Shown here piece by piece: positions 1 through 8,587 of a stretch of DNA of 64,000 bases. Location of the stretch: the NCBI RefSeq assembly GCF_000359585.1, contig NZ_APMH01000002.1, forward strand, positions 124,001 through 188,000, written 5' to 3'. The notes beneath the pieces were generated by a model. The model had not been told where the DNA came from. It searched no databases and saw only the letters and a list, made by a program, of their open reading frames with translations. Numbering within the stretch: position 1 is the stretch's first letter; each line of letters opens with the position of its first letter. The stretch is from Clostridium tyrobutyricum DSM 2637 = ATCC 25755 = JCM 11008. GTDB lineage: Bacteria > Bacillota > Clostridia > Clostridiales > Clostridiaceae. Made by a program: the position numbers and the translations under genes.

Positions 1-24
1 CCTTTTTTTTGTTATTAATAACAA
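1..24 (-). CDS. possible 5' end of next gene (partial)
   Basis: Downstream of the FliK-like gene an AGAGGTG Shine-Dalgarno sequence is followed by a TTG and an open frame running off the window edge, reading roughly M-L-L-I-T-K-K-R. In Bacillus and clostridia the FliK-like gene ylqG is followed by ylqH, a small protein resembling the FlhB cytoplasmic domain, so that is the expected neighbour. Only eight codons are visible, so identity is inference. Confidence 0.3.
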
Positions 25-33
25 ATCACCTCT

Positions 34-2070
34 TTAAGCCCTTGTATTTATTACACCAAGCTCACTATCTTGGAAAAACTCCCTGCAAGTTGATATATTA
101 ATATCTTCTTTCTTTTCATTAAATTCTATATTTATATTATATCCTAATTGAGATAAGCTCTCCACTATTTTTTTATTGCCTTTTGCCAAAATTTTACTCC
201 ATAAACCTACGCTCTCTATATTTACATTCATATTTTTATTTTTTACACTTAAATAGGCATCAACAATTCCCATATTTTCTGTACTAATAGAAGTAGCAAT
301 TTTCACATTGGTAGTATCTATTTTTTTCCCCTTTTTCCTTTCGTCTCTTATCATCATCTTGAAATTATAATCATTATTTTGAATTTTCAAAGGTAAATCC
401 ATATAATAATACGAATTGGAAACTGTATTAAACACCTTAAAATCATTAATCACACTATTTATAATACTATTTTTATTAGCAATAGGCGATTTTCCATCTG
501 AAATCATATTTTTTATAATATTTATGATCTCTTGTGTTTTACTATTAATTTGATCTTTTATAATACTTTCAGTATTGTTTATTGTGCCTTGTGTTACTGT
601 TTGTGATTTATCTTTGAGCTCAATATTATTAAGTATATCATTTATTATATTTAATTTTTCAATGTTTTCATCTACTGTTCCATCAATACCACTCAAAATA
701 TTTTTATAGGATGACATGACAAGCCTTCCTTTATCACTTTCTAATGGTATGTCATTATTTGATAAATATTTTAATATAAAACTTTCTCTTTCTTGTGGAT
801 TATTTTTTAATTCATTTACAATGGTTTCAATATCTTTTCCATTGTATAATTTAGCATTCAAATCTATATTGTTTTTAATAAATGTAACTAATTCTTCATT
901 ATTTAGTTTTGACAGATTTGAAATTATGGATTGTCCTTTTGCACTATCCTCTGGTATGTTTTGAACCGATAAATACTCTTTTATCAGATTTTCCCTTTGA
1001 ATCGGATCTTTTGCAAGAATATTTATGACTTTCTGTTTATCTTTAGTATCACTTATTATTTGATTTATAACATTTGTACCCCTACTATTCAAATCTACAT
1101 TATTTTTAATAAATGTAACTAATTCTCCATCATCTAATTTAGATAAGTTTGAAATTATAAATTTACCTTTTGCACTATCCTCAGGTATATTTTCAAGTGA
1201 CAAATAATCTTCTATTAATCGTTCTCTCTGACCTGAATCCTTTGTAATCATACTTATAATCTCTTGTTTATCCTTAGTATTGTTTATTATTTGATTTATA
1301 ACATTTGTACCTTCACTATTCAAATCCATACTATTTTCAACAACTGTCGTATTTAGTTTTTGTGATAAATTTTCAATTTCTTTATATATACTGGAATCAT
1401 TCTTAAATATATTATTAAAACTTTTTATATTTTCACTATTTAAGTCTATATTATTTTCAATAAAAGTTAATACATCTTTATCACTTAGTGTCGACAATTG
1501 CTCAAAAAAGGTTTTAAGATTTTCAGTTATAAATTTTCCTTCAGAACTTTCCAAAGATATGCTCTTACTTGCAAGATACTTTTCTATAAAATCACTTTTT
1601 TCTTCTGGATTACTTTGAATCTTGTTCATAAAATCGAAAAGTGTTTTTATATTGGAAATATTATCTTTAGTAAGAGAAATATTATGATTCAGCATTTCTT
1701 TAATAACTCCATAATCTTTTTCAGTCAGATTCATGAATTTTTCTTTTATAAAAAGTTCTATGGGATCTTTGCCTGGATTTTGATTCCCTGTTTCCTCATT
1801 TACAACTTTTAATTTAATTTTTCCATCTTCAAATCCTGAAACCTCAAATTTCATCATTTCATTCTCAGATATTTTTTCTGGATTTTCTACAGATGCAGGA
1901 AACTGCCAGCCATCTGAACGCTTTAACAATATGTTTCCTGAGCCATCCTCTGTTTTTACTACTTTAGCTGAAAATTTCTCTCCTATATCAAAAGAAAGTT
2001 TTGTGGATATTTTTTTATTATTTACATTATAAACACTATTTACATTCCATATTCCCGCCAAATCCATCAC
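34..2070 (-). CDS. FliK-like (YlqG-type) protein with internal repeats
   Basis: A 678-residue protein of unproven function. The C-terminal ~100 residues (about 560-655, containing YYYMDLPLKIQ and later GLWSKILAKG) resemble the C-terminal domain of flagellar hook-length control proteins; I infer this from pattern, not from a search. No flagellar genes are in the window, which fits the YlqG type that occurs outside flagellar operons. The middle is built from ~77-residue repeats: unit A 131-207, a shortened unit 208-247, unit C 248-324, unit D 325-401 and a divergent unit from 402. Units C and D are nearly identical and share IPEDSAKG and NLSKL blocks. There is no signal peptide or membrane segment, so it should be cytoplasmic. 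It is followed by a ribosome binding site for another gene. Confidence 0.6.
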   Translation of the reverse strand: MMDLAGIWNVNSVYNVNNKKISTKLSFDIGEKFSAKVVKTEDGSGNILLKRSDGWQFPASVENPEKISENEMMKFEVSGFEDGKIKLKVVNEETGNQNPGKDPIELFIKEKFMNLTEKDYGVIKEMLNHNISLTKDNISNIKTLFDFMNKIQSNPEEKSDFIEKYLASKSISLESSEGKFITENLKTFFEQLSTLSDKDVLTFIENNIDLNSENIKSFNNIFKNDSSIYKEIENLSQKLNTTVVENSMDLNSEGTNVINQIINNTKDKQEIISMITKDSGQRERLIEDYLSLENIPEDSAKGKFIISNLSKLDDGELVTFIKNNVDLNSRGTNVINQIISDTKDKQKVINILAKDPIQRENLIKEYLSVQNIPEDSAKGQSIISNLSKLNNEELVTFIKNNIDLNAKLYNGKDIETIVNELKNNPQERESFILKYLSNNDIPLESDKGRLVMSSYKNILSGIDGTVDENIEKLNIINDILNNIELKDKSQTVTQGTINNTESIIKDQINSKTQEIINIIKNMISDGKSPIANKNSIINSVINDFKVFNTVSNSYYYMDLPLKIQNNDYNFKMMIRDERKKGKKIDTTNVKIATSISTENMGIVDAYLSVKNKNMNVNIESVGLWSKILAKGNKKIVESLSQLGYNINIEFNEKKEDINISTCREFFQDSELGVINTRA
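868..1329 (-). repeat. two tandem 231-bp coding repeats
   Basis: Two adjacent in-frame units (1099-1329 and 868-1098) encode 77 residues each and are highly similar at both DNA and protein level. More divergent copies flank them on both sides. This looks like recent internal duplication inside the FliK-like gene. Confidence 0.8.
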
Positions 2071-2124
2071 CCTTTATACTAAAAACTATATTATATTTAT
2101 CGTATAAAATAAATTTTCATGAAT

Positions 2125-2166
2125 AAAAATATCTGGTACCAATAAATTAATATCAATACCAGATAT
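2125..2166 (-). terminator. rho-independent terminator of ribU
   Basis: Inverted repeat ATATCTGGTA / TACCAGATAT with a loop of about 17 nt, followed on the minus strand by TTTTT. It lies about 30 bases past the riboflavin transporter stop. Confidence 0.75.
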
Positions 2167-2197
2167 ATATTCATAATCTATTTTGTATTATGCACAA

Positions 2198-2812
2198 TTA
2201 AGCCGCTTGCCTTCCATCTTTATCTTCTTTTTTTAAAATAACTGATACCTTTTTATAAATTAAAAGTGTAATAACAGTAAGCATACATCCTTTAATCAAA
2301 TTAAATGGTACAATACTTAGAAGTATTAATGTCCAAACATCAGTTATATTACCATTTATCTTGCCTGCTATAGCTACCATCTGACTTATTGGAAAATTGA
2401 ATGCCCTCTGATAAAGTGGAAGAAGTACAAAATAATTGATTAAACCTGCTGCTATAGACATTGTTATTGTTCCGGATATAAGTCCTAAAACAGCTGATTT
2501 CTTTGTCTTTCTTGCCTTGTATATAAATCCTGCTGTAACTACAAGGACTGTTCCTACGATAAAGTTAGCAAGTTCCCCTACAAATGCTGTCTGACCTGCA
2601 AATATTCCATGAAGTATATTTTTTAAAAATTCTATGGAAATTCCAGCAACCGGACCTAATGCAAAAGTTCCTATAAGTGCTGGAAGATCACTTATATCTA
2701 TTTTCAAAAATGATGGGAAAATAGGTACTGCAAATTCTAAAAACATAAGTAAAAATGCTATAACACTTAATACTGCAACTTTAACTAGCCTGTTTATTTT
2801 CTTGTCTCTCAT
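2198..2812 (-). CDS. ribU: riboflavin ECF transporter substrate-binding component RibU
   Basis: This 204-residue membrane protein is the substrate-specific (S) component of an energy-coupling-factor transporter that captures riboflavin; it needs the shared EcfA/A'/T module encoded elsewhere. The N-terminal half holds the family block PSFLKIDISDLPALIG followed by FALGPVAGISIE, and there are five to six hydrophobic segments. The length is usual for RibU. The ATG start has GGGAGGG eight bases upstream. The strongest support is the FMN riboswitch with its terminator directly upstream, which would shut the gene off when flavin is plentiful. It is a single-gene unit ended by its own terminator. Confidence 0.93.
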   Translation of the reverse strand: MRDKKINRLVKVAVLSVIAFLLMFLEFAVPIFPSFLKIDISDLPALIGTFALGPVAGISIEFLKNILHGIFAGQTAFVGELANFIVGTVLVVTAGFIYKARKTKKSAVLGLISGTITMSIAAGLINYFVLLPLYQRAFNFPISQMVAIAGKINGNITDVWTLILLSIVPFNLIKGCMLTVITLLIYKKVSVILKKEDKDGRQAA

Positions 2813-2862
2813 TATTACACCCTCCCAATTATATAATCTCCTAAATTTTTAAAAAGTATAAT

Positions 2863-2895
2863 AAAAAAGCCCTGACTTATTAAAAAATCAGGGCC
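2863..2895 (-). terminator. riboswitch-controlled terminator upstream of ribU
   Basis: Stem GCCCTGA / TCAGGGC followed by TTTTTT on the minus strand, between the FMN aptamer and the ribU start. This is the expected expression platform for transcription attenuation. Confidence 0.85.
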
Positions 2896-2914
2896 CAGAA
2901 AAATCACACTTTTA

Positions 2915-3022
2915 TCTTCTTTCATCCAGACTTTACTGTCGGCCTCGGAATTTCACCGAATCAACCATTTTACGGCTCGCGGGCTATACCGCCGGTAGGG
3001 AATTACACCCTGCCCTGAAGAT
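2915..3022 (-). promoter_or_regulatory. FMN riboswitch (RFN element)
   Basis: Read on the minus strand the element begins ATCTTCAGGGCAGGGTG, contains AATTCCCTACCGGCGGT, AGCCCGCGAGCC and GATTCGGTGAAATTCCG, and ends GATGAAAGAAGAT. These are the invariant blocks of the FMN aptamer; the outer helix ATCTTC / GAAGAT closes it. It controls ribU through the terminator that follows. Confidence 0.97.
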
Positions 3023-3042
3023 TATATTCATATTATGTTTTA

Positions 3043-3071
3043 ATTATAATACCTAACTATTTAAAAATCAA
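3043..3071 (-). promoter_or_regulatory. sigma-A promoter of the FMN riboswitch/ribU
   Basis: TTGATT (3066-3071) and TATAAT (3043-3048) are separated by 17 bases. The predicted transcript starts about 10-15 bases before the aptamer. Confidence 0.7.
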
Positions 3072-3120
3072 TACCTTTTCACAATAATTTTTATTAAGTG
3101 ATAATTAGTAGCAATTTATC

Positions 3121-3149
3121 TTGAATTTGTTATATAATATGGATATATA
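3121..3149 (+). promoter_or_regulatory. probable promoter of the glutaredoxin-like gene
   Basis: TTGAAT and TATATA are separated by 17 bases, about 55 bases before the start codon. The region is AT-rich, so chance matches are possible. Confidence 0.45.
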
Positions 3150-3203
3150 ATTATACTAAAAGATGTAGATAATATAATTGGTACATCTAAAACCAAAGAA
3201 GAA

Positions 3204-3476
3204 ATGAGTGATAATATGAAACCTGTACACATGTTTGTAACAAGCTGGTGTCCCTATTGTAAGCAGGCCCTTTCATGGATGAAGGAATTAAGAACTGAAG
3301 ATCCTAAATATACTGATGTTGATATTAAAATAATCGATGAAGAACGGCAGCCTGAAATAGCCAAAAAATATAATTACTATTATGTCCCTACATATTTTGT
3401 AGGTGATACAAAGATACATGAAGGTGTCCCAACTAAAGAAATTGTAAAAAAAGTATTTGATGATTCCCTTAAGTAG
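3204..3476 (+). CDS. glutaredoxin/thioredoxin-like protein
   Basis: A 90-residue single-domain thiol-disulfide oxidoreductase of the glutaredoxin type, cytoplasmic. The dithiol active site CPYC is at residues 16-19 after a first beta strand (MFVTSW), and the cis-proline motif VPTYFVG follows near residue 60, which is what the fold needs. The CPYC sequence is the classical glutaredoxin centre. The first ATG (3204) has only a weak purine-rich stretch upstream; the second ATG at 3216 (MKPVHMF) is equally possible. It is monocistronic, with a promoter candidate upstream and a strong terminator downstream. The physiological substrate cannot be told from the sequence. Confidence 0.85.
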   Translation: MSDNMKPVHMFVTSWCPYCKQALSWMKELRTEDPKYTDVDIKIIDEERQPEIAKKYNYYYVPTYFVGDTKIHEGVPTKEIVKKVFDDSLK

Positions 3477-3477
3477 C

Positions 3478-3508
3478 GAGCCCAAATCTTTGATTTGGTG
3501 TGAGTCAC
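3478..3508. repeat. 31-bp extragenic repeat, copy 1
   Basis: Begins GAGCCCAAATC and ends GTGTGAGTCAC, with an internal perfect inverted repeat CCAAATC-TTT-GATTTGG. It starts two bases after the stop codon of the glutaredoxin-like gene. Confidence 0.85.
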
Positions 3509-3551
3509 TTACTCATTCGACCAAATGGAGAAGGAGTTTCTTCTAAAGTCA

Positions 3552-3582
3552 GAGCCCAAATCTTTGATTTGGTGCGAGTCAC
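3552..3582. repeat. 31-bp extragenic repeat, copy 2
   Basis: Same unit as at 3478 in the same orientation, 74 bases further on, with a single base difference. Both carry the CCAAATC / GATTTGG hairpin. This may be a member of a dispersed palindromic family, which this window alone cannot show. Confidence 0.85.
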
Positions 3583-3585
3583 ACA

Positions 3586-3627
3586 AAGGCAGCCTTGAAA
3601 TAAATTTATTTTAAGGCTGCCTTTTTT
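3586..3627. terminator. bidirectional rho-independent terminator
   Basis: Stem AAGGCAGCCTT / AAGGCTGCCTT with T-rich flanks, strongest for plus-strand transcripts (TTTTTT follows). It lies between the convergent glutaredoxin-like gene and tex. Confidence 0.85.
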
Positions 3628-3640
3628 ACTCTTTAGACAA

Positions 3641-5800
3641 TTATTGTTTTTTCATGCTAAGTGCTATTCTCTTTCTCTTCTCATCCACTTCAATTACAGT
3701 TACATGGACTATATCTCCAACTTTTACTACATCTAAAGGATGTTTTACAAATTTATCAGAAAGCTGACTTATATGCACCAATCCATCCTGATGGACACCT
3801 ATATCCACAAAAGCGCCAAAATCTGCTACATTTCTCACTGTCCCTGTAAGGACCATTCCAGGTTTTAACTGATTCATATCCACTATTCCAGTTTTAAGTA
3901 TTGGCTTTGGCAATTCTTCTCTTGGATCTCTTCCTGGCTTTTTTATCTCCTTTATTATATCCTTCAAAGTTGGAATTCCTACACCAAGTTTATCTGAAAG
4001 ATTGCCCATGCCTATTTTCTCAATTCTGTTGTCTATATCTGAAATGCTTGAATTTCTCAAGTCATCACTTATATATCCTATGGTATCCAGAAGTCCTTTA
4101 GCAGCTTTATATGACTCTGGATGAACGGATGTGTTATCTAGAGGTTCACTGCTCTCCATAACCCTTAAAAATCCCGCACACTGCTCAAATGCTTTTGCTC
4201 CTAACCTTTTAACTTTAAGAAGTTCTTTCCTGTTTTTAAATTTTCCATTTTTATCTCTATAATCTACAATATTGGATGCTATAGCTGAATTTATTCCTGA
4301 TATATAGGACAAAAGTGAAGGTGTTGCTATATTCAAATCAACTCCAACGCTGTTTACACAATCTTCTACAATCCCACTTAGTGAATCATCCAACTTTTTT
4401 GGAGTAACATCATGCTGATACTGTCCTACCCCTATTGACTTAGGATCTATTTTTACAAGCTCTGCCAGTGGGTCCTGAAGTCTTCTTCCTATTGATATGG
4501 CACCTCTAATTGATACGTTTATATCAGGATAATCCTTGGCAGCAACTTCTGATGCAGAATATACAGAGGCCCCAGCTTCAGATACTATTACATAGTATAG
4601 ATCTTTTCCCTTTTCTTCTTTTACTTCCTTTATAAGTCTTGAAATTACTTCTTCAGACTCCCTACTTGCAGTTCCATTTCCAAGGGATACTACATCTACG
4701 TCATTCTTATATACTAAATCTTTTAATTTTTTTATAGAACCATCAACATCATTTTGAGGTGCCGTAGGATATATTATAGCTGTATCCAATAATTTACCTG
4801 TATCATCCAATACTGCTATTTTACATCCGTTTCTAAAGCCAGGATCATATCCAAGAACATTTTTGCCTTTTATAGGTGGCTGCATTAAAAGAGCCTTTAA
4901 ATTTGCCTTAAATATCTTTATAGCTCCTTCTTCACCCATATCCGTAAGTTCTGACCTTATTTCTCTTTCAATAGATGGATATATAAGCCTCTTTAATGAA
5001 TCTTCCACACTTTTTTCTATATAAGCATCAGTAATGGAATTTTCCTTGATACACTGTGCCTTTAAATACTCAAGTATTCTATCCATGTCACAGGTCACTT
5101 TTACAGAAAGAACTTTTTCCTTTTCTCCTCTGTTTATAGCAAGTACTCTATGTGCAGGAATAGATTTAATTGCTTCTCTATAATCATAGTACATCTCGTA
5201 GGGAGTTGGCTCCTTGCTTTCCCCTTTTGTCTCAATCAACCCATTGTCATTTACAAATTTTCTTATCCACTTTCTGTATTTGGCTTCATCAGATATAATT
5301 TCACTTATTATATCCATGGCTCCTGCTAATGCATCTTTTACAGAATCAACTCCTTTTTCTTCGTTTATAAATTCACTGGCATATTTCTCTATATCTTCAT
5401 TGAAATTGCCATCCCATATAACTTGAGACAGTGATTTTAAACCCTTCTCTTGGGCAATTATGGCCCTAGTCCTCTTCTTAGGTTTATAAGGCCTGTATAT
5501 ATCCTCAACTTCCGTTAAAGTATTGGACTTTTCTATGGATTTTTGTAGTTCATCTGTAAGTTTTCCCTGTTCAGATATTATCCTTATTACATCTTCTTTT
5601 CTAGATTTAAGATTTCTAAGGTATGTAAGCCTTTCCTCAAGCTTTCTTAAAGTTACGTCGCTCATACTTCCTGTCAATTCTTTTCTATATCTAGCTATAA
5701 AAGGAACTGTATTTCCTGAATCCAACAGTTCGATTACATTGTTCAAATATTTTTTATTTACATCTAGCTCTTCAGCCAGCATATCCACTATATTATTCAT
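3641..5800 (-). CDS. tex: transcription accessory protein Tex (S1 RNA-binding)
   Basis: Tex-family protein of 719 residues, the usual length. Tex is a cytoplasmic nucleic-acid-binding protein related to eukaryotic Spt6, with roles in transcription and RNA turnover. The layout fits: an N-terminal helical domain with the motif VPFIARYRKELTG near residue 35, an RNase H-like YqgF domain beginning at GYDPGFRNGCKIAVLD (~320), helix-hairpin-helix repeats around 500-560 (KNRKELLKVKRLG), and a C-terminal S1 domain (~650-717, ending KRIALSMKKQ). The ATG start follows AGAGGATAAT. It is transcribed alone, divergent from the M28 peptidase gene. Confidence 0.95.
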   Translation of the reverse strand: MNNIVDMLAEELDVNKKYLNNVIELLDSGNTVPFIARYRKELTGSMSDVTLRKLEERLTYLRNLKSRKEDVIRIISEQGKLTDELQKSIEKSNTLTEVEDIYRPYKPKKRTRAIIAQEKGLKSLSQVIWDGNFNEDIEKYASEFINEEKGVDSVKDALAGAMDIISEIISDEAKYRKWIRKFVNDNGLIETKGESKEPTPYEMYYDYREAIKSIPAHRVLAINRGEKEKVLSVKVTCDMDRILEYLKAQCIKENSITDAYIEKSVEDSLKRLIYPSIEREIRSELTDMGEEGAIKIFKANLKALLMQPPIKGKNVLGYDPGFRNGCKIAVLDDTGKLLDTAIIYPTAPQNDVDGSIKKLKDLVYKNDVDVVSLGNGTASRESEEVISRLIKEVKEEKGKDLYYVIVSEAGASVYSASEVAAKDYPDINVSIRGAISIGRRLQDPLAELVKIDPKSIGVGQYQHDVTPKKLDDSLSGIVEDCVNSVGVDLNIATPSLLSYISGINSAIASNIVDYRDKNGKFKNRKELLKVKRLGAKAFEQCAGFLRVMESSEPLDNTSVHPESYKAAKGLLDTIGYISDDLRNSSISDIDNRIEKIGMGNLSDKLGVGIPTLKDIIKEIKKPGRDPREELPKPILKTGIVDMNQLKPGMVLTGTVRNVADFGAFVDIGVHQDGLVHISQLSDKFVKHPLDVVKVGDIVHVTVIEVDEKRKRIALSMKKQ

Positions 5801-5928
5801 ATTATCCTCTTATCCTCCTGTACAATCATTAGTTAATTTATAGCAACTAAAAATATATTACAACAGTTATATATATTTTGGCAAATTAATATATATTTAA
5901 AGAATCATTAATTGTGAGGTTGTAAACA

Positions 5929-7269
5929 ATGAAAAAAATTGTAATTTCTCTACTTGTGATTATATTTTGTATAATATGCTCATTAAGTTTCGGCTACTAT
6001 TCAGTAAAACCTTTAAATTCCAACGAAGTAAAAAGCACTATAAATTACCTGTCTTCAGATGACTTTAAGGGAAGATTAACAGGAAGTATTGAAAACTATG
6101 AAACTGTAAATTTTATAAAAAACTATTTTGAAAGTGAAAGCCTAAAACCTTATAATGGAAATTATCTAGAAAAGTTCAGTGTTCTTTATCCTAAAAAAAC
6201 AGATGGCATTCCAAGTCTTGTAGTAAAGGATAAAGATGGTTTCATAGTAAAGCATTATAAATATGGTACAGATTATAAGGAAGACATGCTAAACTTCAGA
6301 AAAAATTCCCTGTCCTTTAAGAAAGATGACATTATAATTTGGAAAGGAAATACTTTTCAAGTACAAAAGGGAAAAGACTATTTCCTATTTTACAATCCAG
6401 AAAACAACAAATTGAATTTCAGGAGTTCATTTATAGCAAATTCTCCTCATAGTATGTACATAATGATATCCAGTAAAACTGCACAGGAAATAAAAAATTA
6501 TATAAATTCTGGATATGAAATAAGCTGCTTTATCCCATATGAGAACGAACTAACTTCTGCATACAATGTACTAGGATATATAAAAGGTAAAAACCCAAAT
6601 TTACCTCCTCTTGTGCTATCAGCTCATTTTGATCATTTAGGTACTGATCTGGCTGGGAATGTATATGATGGTGCCCTCGATAATGCGTCAGGTACTTCTT
6701 TTTTACTTGGTATGGTAAAATACATAAATTCAATCGGAAAACCTGATAGGAATATAATAATTGCTTCATTCAACGCAGAAGAATTCGGATGCCTTGGATC
6801 AAAAAGTTTTGTGAAACAATATAAAGACAATTTAAGGGGTGGTAAAGTTATAAATTTTGATATGATAGGCAGCAACAAAAGTGTGCCTCTTTCTATAATG
6901 TCAGGAAAATGGGATACAAAAAACTCTAATTTTGTAAAAGAAATGGCTCAAGTATTCTCTGCTCAAAATCAACCTTTTACTTACGTATTTGAAAATTCTA
7001 GTGACCATCAGTACTTCAGGGCTTATGGTATAGATGCCATAACCCTTTCAGATGCAGATATGTCAAAGATACACACTCCTATGGACAAATCTGCCTATAT
7101 TGATACAAAGTCCATAGACAGATGCTTTAATATAGCTTCAAAAGAGATTGACAATTATGCTTTTGACAATAACGTGTATTTATTATATCACAGGGAGTTG
7201 TTCATAATATCATTTATAGGAATGCTGATAACTTCAATCCTATATGTCAGATTTACAAAAAGATCATAG
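5929..7269 (+). CDS. membrane-anchored M28-family zinc peptidase
   Basis: A 446-residue predicted metallo-aminopeptidase of family M28, exported and anchored. Residues 5-24 form a hydrophobic signal/anchor and residues ~418-440 a second membrane segment, so the catalytic domain should face outward. The co-catalytic zinc ligands are recognisable: SAHFDHLG (His, ~233), DGALDNASG (bridging Asp, ~251), NAEEFGCLGS (Glu pair, ~284), NFDMIG (Asp, ~312) and HTPMD (His, ~384). The spacing matches M28 enzymes. The first ~200 residues form a protease-associated-like insert without a motif I can name. The ATG follows GAGG. It is monocistronic and the substrate is unknown. Confidence 0.9.
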   Translation: MKKIVISLLVIIFCIICSLSFGYYSVKPLNSNEVKSTINYLSSDDFKGRLTGSIENYETVNFIKNYFESESLKPYNGNYLEKFSVLYPKKTDGIPSLVVKDKDGFIVKHYKYGTDYKEDMLNFRKNSLSFKKDDIIIWKGNTFQVQKGKDYFLFYNPENNKLNFRSSFIANSPHSMYIMISSKTAQEIKNYINSGYEISCFIPYENELTSAYNVLGYIKGKNPNLPPLVLSAHFDHLGTDLAGNVYDGALDNASGTSFLLGMVKYINSIGKPDRNIIIASFNAEEFGCLGSKSFVKQYKDNLRGGKVINFDMIGSNKSVPLSIMSGKWDTKNSNFVKEMAQVFSAQNQPFTYVFENSSDHQYFRAYGIDAITLSDADMSKIHTPMDKSAYIDTKSIDRCFNIASKEIDNYAFDNNVYLLYHRELFIISFIGMLITSILYVRFTKRS

Positions 7270-7279
7270 ACCATATTCT

Positions 7280-7315
7280 AGTGGTTAATGCTTCTTACGC
7301 ATTAGCCACTCTTTT
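7280..7315 (+). terminator. terminator overlapping the convergent MFS stop codon
   Basis: GTGGTTAATGC / GCATTAGCCAC hairpin followed by CTTTTAATTTTTA. It ends the M28 gene while its stem encodes the last residues of the opposing MFS gene, whose stop codon (7295-7297) lies in the loop. Confidence 0.65.
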
Positions 7316-8527
7316 AATTTTTATAGTTGAAATTCCTATAATGGTAAGTAAAAATATCATTATACCACAACTAAAGAATCCAAATTTTCCACCGAATCTT
7401 TCCATTATGGAACCAACAAATGCATTACCAACAGGGGTACTTCCTGTATTCAACAGTGCATATATACTCATTACCCTACCTCTAAATTCATCTGCCGTAT
7501 TAAATTGCAGAGTAGAATTTGATCTATTTAGAAAAGTAAGATTAAAGAATCCTATAGATATAAAAAGTGCTGCTATGACCAAATAGTTGTGTGAAAATAC
7601 AGTTAGTATCTGTAAAATTGCTAGAATAAATGAATTTATAACAAGATAATGGCTTATATTTAACTTCCTTCCCCTGCTTGCCATGAACATAGCACCAAGA
7701 AGTGACCCAAGTCCTATAAGACTGAGGAAAATACTATATTCTGATGCCCCACCATTCATAACCTCTTTTGCAAATACTGGTATTATAATATTGCTGTTAA
7801 ATGCAAAAGTACAAACTATAGCCATCATAAACATAGTAGATATAAGTACTCTATTATTAAATGTATAAATTACTCCATCTTTTAAATCATTAAAAAAACC
7901 AGAATTCTCTCCAGTAAGTTTAGGCTTTCCAATTACACTTATTTTAAATGCACCATATATAATTGGTATAAAACTTACTGCATTAATAAAAAAGCATTCA
8001 AATACTCCAACCTTGTTCATTATTATTCCAGCTAATGCTGGTCCAACTATACGTGACATGTTAAATACAGTTGAATTCAATGATATGGCATTTGGAAGAT
8101 CTTTCTTGCCTACTAGTTCAATAAAAAAAGATTGTCTTGTAGGCATATCAAAGCTAGTTATAATACCGCTTGCTGCAGCTAGTATTGCAAATATCCAATA
8201 TTTATTGTCTCCTATATATACTACAAAGCTTAGTGTAAAAGCCTGTATCATATATAAGGACTGTGTCATTAATAAAATTTTTTTCTTGCAATGTCTCTCT
8301 ATTATAACTCCGCTAATAAGCGTTATTAAAAGTACTGGTACATATTGAAATACTCCTATAAGCCCTAAAAGAAAAGGAGAACCGGTTATTTTATATATGT
8401 ACCAGCTGAGGGCAGTATTTTGAACCATTGTTCCCATAGTAGACAGAAGCTGTCCTGATAGAAAATATCTGAAGTCCCTATGTTTAAGTGATATAAATGT
8501 ATCTTGAATTTTCCACTTGAGACTCAT
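7295..8527 (-). CDS. MFS drug/siderophore exporter-like permease
   Basis: A 410-residue major facilitator protein with about 12 hydrophobic segments. The start LKHRDFRYFLSGQLLSTMGTM is typical of the MFS_3 (EntS-like) subfamily, and the motif A region between helices 2 and 3 appears as GVIIERHCKKKI, a degenerate form of the usual G-x-x-x-D-R-x-x-R. Such proteins usually export drugs or siderophores; the substrate cannot be inferred here. The ATG has GGGAGG upstream. It is convergent with the M28 gene and follows the efflux operon but is separated from it by a terminator, so it may have its own promoter. Confidence 0.85.
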   Translation of the reverse strand: MSLKWKIQDTFISLKHRDFRYFLSGQLLSTMGTMVQNTALSWYIYKITGSPFLLGLIGVFQYVPVLLITLISGVIIERHCKKKILLMTQSLYMIQAFTLSFVVYIGDNKYWIFAILAAASGIITSFDMPTRQSFFIELVGKKDLPNAISLNSTVFNMSRIVGPALAGIIMNKVGVFECFFINAVSFIPIIYGAFKISVIGKPKLTGENSGFFNDLKDGVIYTFNNRVLISTMFMMAIVCTFAFNSNIIIPVFAKEVMNGGASEYSIFLSLIGLGSLLGAMFMASRGRKLNISHYLVINSFILAILQILTVFSHNYLVIAALFISIGFFNLTFLNRSNSTLQFNTADEFRGRVMSIYALLNTGSTPVGNAFVGSIMERFGGKFGFFSCGIMIFLLTIIGISTIKIKRVANA

Positions 8528-8544
8528 CTTTCATACCTCCCAAT

Positions 8545-8580
8545 AAAAAACACTATTGGATGTAAGTCCATAGTGTTTTT
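8545..8580 (-). terminator. terminator of the MacAB-like operon
   Basis: Long stem AACACTATTGGA / TCCATAGTGTT followed by T-runs in both directions, 8 bases beyond the permease stop codon. Confidence 0.85.
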
Positions 8581-8587
8581 TATTACT

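Noticed and set aside
868-1329. Possible CRISPR-like or non-coding repeat array
   Set aside because: Units are exactly 77 codons, in frame and protein-like, without spacers; they are coding repeats.
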